Assembly (NCBI GenBank): GCA_029582155.1
Contig: CM055901.1
Coordinates: 22,221,186-22,285,185 of the forward strand
Length of the DNA: 64,000 bases
Source of the DNA: Panopea generosa
Taxonomy: Eukaryota > Mollusca > Bivalvia > Adapedonta > Hiatellidae
Direction of reading: 5' to 3'
Under the pieces are notes generated by a model that saw only the letters and a program-made list of their open reading frames with translations, was not told the origin of the DNA and did no database searches. Below, piece by piece: positions 60,960 to 64,000 of this stretch. A program made the translations under genes and the position numbers. Position 1 is the stretch's first letter, and the number at the start of each line of letters is the position of its first letter.

Positions 60960-61325
60960 CCGTTTGAAAAAGTCCTTTGTAATTTGGTTTGAAATATTTT
61001 CAAAATGGTTCATAATGGTTGTGTTTTCTTTCTGCATAAGAGTAGATCAAACGCTGACATAGCATATATTGCAATACGTCATCACTGGTGTTAAAACCTT
61101 TATAGTATTTTAACAGATGCATGTATTTATGAGCATTTGAGGACTTCTTTTTTTTAAAAAAAAGCATAGGGTGTCAGTACACCCTCCTAAAAAAAACTAA
61201 GATGGTGAACCTACCAGTCCCTGTTATGTAAATTATCTATGTGGAGTATTGTTTTTACCGTGTAGATCCTGGACCATATTTCATATCGAACATCGAACAA
61301 CATTCAACTGTGTAGTGAGACTCAA
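60960..61325 (+). repeat. Dispersed repeat upstream of gene C (copy at 14.70-15.18 kb)
   Basis: Same ordered blocks and orientation as 14700-15175, including GAAATATTTTCAAAATGG, CATCACTGGTGTT and CTGTGTAGTGAGAC. It would lie in the 5' region of gene C. Confidence 0.7.
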
Positions 61326-61539
61326 TATGAGTGTGAGTTTGTAGGTAGTTGGCATATGGTAGTTGGATATTCGAATAACTAACTACGGACCAGCTGCCAA
61401 TTGGGGATTCGGATTCGTAATTAAAATTATTTTTTAATTTACATATTTTACTCGTGTTTATATGTTTAAAAATATAATCAATAGAAAAACGATGTGTCTT
61501 CATCTGAAATCCGAATTCCCAACTAGCAGTTGGTTGGTA

Positions 61540-62370
61540 ATTAGGGATTCAGCTTTGAATCGCCTTCTGGTCATTAGTATAATCATTGTATTGAAGGAAC
61601 AACGCGGTACTGTTCTGTTGTTTTTTTTATTGTTATAAGCTTTTTTTTTTATTGAACTGATCTGTTAATAAAATAAAACAACGATTTAAAAAGGATTCGA
61701 ATCCCCGACTGGACGTTATGGATCGCTTTCTGGTGAGTACACTCGGTATATTGAAGAAACAACGCGGCGCTGGTGTTTTTTTTTTTTTATTATAAACTGT
61801 TTTATTGGAATGCTTTGTTAAATGAATAAAACAGCGATTTAGAAAAAAAACGAATCCCGAACGGGCAACTACATGGTTAGTAGTTGGGGATGTGTGAATC
61901 TCCTTCTGTTGAGTATACTCGGTATATTGAAGATAAAACGCGGCGCTGGTGTGTTTTTATCAGACAGAACAGAACAGAAATACATTTTATTTGACATATA
62001 CATGATAGTACATGGTCATACAACAATGAATTTACAAATAGTATGTCACATATTCTACACACTCTCTCTAAAACACGCACACACACTCTCGCGCACACAC
62101 ACGCACACATGTAAACAACACTCACGCACACTTATAAACGCTCGCGCACAAAAACTCGCACACAGATGTAATATTATAATTTAATTTGAAGCAATACAAA
62201 TGGTTCATTGTAGAAAAAAGCGGAGTATGAATCAGAAAATAAGTTATGGAATAATTAAACAAGTTTTATCAATATAAACTGTTTTTCTATCGAATAGATT
62301 TCTTAAATAAATAAACCAGCGATTAAAAAAATACATCGATTCCCCAACTGGACGTTTTGAATCGATGTTA
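61540..62370 (+). repeat. About 180-bp tandem units with (AC)n insert, upstream of gene C
   Basis: Three to four diverged units share TATATTGAAGAAACAACGCGG, a T-rich run, AATAAAACA(A/G)CGATTTA and a C/AACTGG motif. The third is enlarged by a (CACA)n-rich stretch at 62055-62165. No coding content. Confidence 0.75.
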
Positions 62371-62622
62371 ATATAGCACTATACACGATACCATGATGTG
62401 CTAAGCCATTTTATGCTATGTGATGGCGGGCTTTGTTACACTGTTTATACAATGCTGTGCTGAAGCTATGGTCTGACATTATTAAAAAATAAACTTTGAA
62501 ATTGTATATCATTACGAAAATTGACAATTTAGCATGATGCTGGTACATGATACATCCTCAAAATTATATAATTATATTTTAGTAGAACTTATATAAGACA
62601 AAAAAATGTATGTCCGTAACTA

Positions 62623-62685
62623 AGGCCTAAAAAAAAAAAGGTTTGTTTCCTGTTACATGCCCAAAAATATATGGGTCGGTAGGTC

Positions 62686-62720
<35 letters not shown>

Positions 62721-63639
62721 TCGTTACCACACTCCTTCATTAAATGGAACATCAAAATGAATGAGTTTGTTAGTTTCTATTACATGATCATATATGTCAT
62801 TTTGGGGGTAGTGGTTTGAAAGTAATATATCTTTTAAATAGTACTCAATTTCAGATATGAATCTGAAATCTGAAGTGGCTATAATAAACCGAGGAAGATG
62901 TTTGATATAGGCATAGTGCCACCATTGCAAAAAGGAAGTGCTTCCATGGGGTAGTGGCATAATGGCGGTTATAAATAATCCTCAATTCTTCTTCTTTAAA
63001 AATGCATTTTCCTTATTTTAATGCTCATTTTTTTTATTTGAATGGCATTATTGATGTATTTTGAACATTTTGATAGCATTGTCATGTTTGAATTGTGAAT
63101 TTAGAAAAAAAAAAATTATGCTTGGAAATTGGGGTATGAATTCATGATTTCGGAAGTCTACTTTCACTTTGTCACCAGTGTACACACTGAGCAGAAAAAA
63201 AATCTCTTATATGACACATGACCCCTACTTTTCTCATCATATTTTGATAGTGCAGAGGTTGACAAACAGTAAAATGTAGGTTTCACTTCTTTCATTTGGG
63301 ACCCTCTATGAATGACAAGCCTTCAAACTTTTATTATTTACTATAGAATAAAGAACAAAAATCAATGGTGGGGTTACACTGTCTTCGCAAAAATTATACC
63401 TTGCACCGTTTCTGTGAGTCTATATCGTCTAGGCGTATGCAGTGATTATTTTATAATGAGATTACGAGCGTCTAAACGACACAGCGTGCCGGTGCGTAAG
63501 AATTACTTTGTTGTGAAAATCACCAAAAAGAGCGCGAAATCCGATGCCGATTTTTTGGACATAAAAAACTTTTGAGTCGGCAGTTAAAATATAGGGTCGG
63601 TCGGGTAACCGGAAACAAACATCTTTTTTTTTTAGGCCT
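62623..63639. mobile_element. About 1 kb DNA element with AGGCCTAAAAAAAA terminal inverted repeats
   Basis: The left end AGGCCTAAAAAAAAAA followed by GTTTGTTTCCTGTTAC, and the right end complement AGGCCTAAAAAAAAAAGATG with GTTTGTTTCCGGTTAC, give inverted repeats of about 35 bp plus similarity around GGGTCGG. Poly-T of about 27 at 62692-62719. The minus strand has two open stretches, 62960-62724 (with FIIATSDFRFISEIEYYL) and 63800-63462 running into the right TIR; neither shows a known transposase motif. Target duplication unclear. Confidence 0.7.
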
Positions 63640-63644
63640 AATCG

Positions 63645-64000
63645 ACTAATCGATAGTTTGTTACGATATATTTTTAGTATTTGAATAATTGAGAAATCAC
63701 ATACATGTATGGAATATTTCATATTTCTCAATGAAAAAGTAACTGTAGTCACGCGTGACTGAAAAGTTACATTTTGAAACGATATTCGCCATTCTGCCAC
63801 AAATCGTGCGCCGGGTGGTAATTGAACGATCCTAATATATTAAAAAGAACATACTAGTTCTGAATACTGAACAACATGTAGCCTTTAATGATTTTCTTCG
63901 GGCTACTTTGCCCTTAGGACCGGTCACTTAATCACAGAATTAAGTCACTGGTTCCACTACCTTGTTAAACCAAATATGTAAACGATACCGATGGTTCGTC
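63645..64000. other. Right edge, no recognised gene
   Basis: Non-coding DNA beyond the TIR element. Nothing further is supported. Confidence 0.4.

Overview
This is AT-rich animal nuclear DNA with short exons, GT-AG introns, many tRNA-derived SINEs, MITEs, LINE debris and minisatellites. SINE tails resembling the mollusc/lophotrochozoan Nin-DC type, and elements rich in 'AGGGCAATAACT'-like motifs, suggest a bivalve mollusc. That assignment is inference from repeat style and gene family; no species can be named.

Three related GTPase genes dominate. (A) At the left edge, on the minus strand, are the first two coding exons (2018 down to 115) of a Rho-family GTPase whose effector loop is altered; the rest lies off the window. 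(B) Divergent from it, on the plus strand (7855-17840), is a complete ten-exon RhoBTB-type gene encoding 589 aa: a Rac-like GTPase, a proline-rich linker, two BTB domains, the RhoBTB C-terminal region and a final CaaX box (CAVM). (C) On the minus strand (60850 down to 53908) is a ten-exon paralogue of 597 aa with the same exon phases and the CaaX box CVVM. B and C face each other tail to tail across about 36 kb. By analogy with known RhoBTB proteins they would be membrane-tethered, GTPase-linked adaptors for cullin-3 ubiquitin ligases.

The 36 kb between B and C is accessory DNA. It holds a direct segmental duplication (24.25-31.05 kb and 32.33-43.18 kb; the second copy carries a 3.64 kb insertion with terminal inverted repeats), older diverged copies of its right part (31.2-32.0 and 45.3-46.6 kb), a degenerate L1/Tx1-like LINE (47.4-49.9 kb), a sliver of the same LINE at the duplication breakpoint, and SINEs and MITEs. 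Each duplicate copy carries, on the minus strand, a two-exon gene for a small secreted peptide: signal peptide, a KR site, and a C-terminal GR that could be an amidation signal. Their few differences cluster in the last 13 residues.

The most unusual pattern is in the introns of B and C. A 70-bp tandem array of about 20 units in B intron 7 and a roughly 50-bp array of about 12 units in C intron 1 are each made of copies of the adjoining exon end plus its 5' splice site. A third array, in B intron 9, grew from the tail of a SINE. Exon 7 of B and C shares a 162-bp block with only 5 differences and abrupt edges, which suggests gene conversion between the inverted paralogues.
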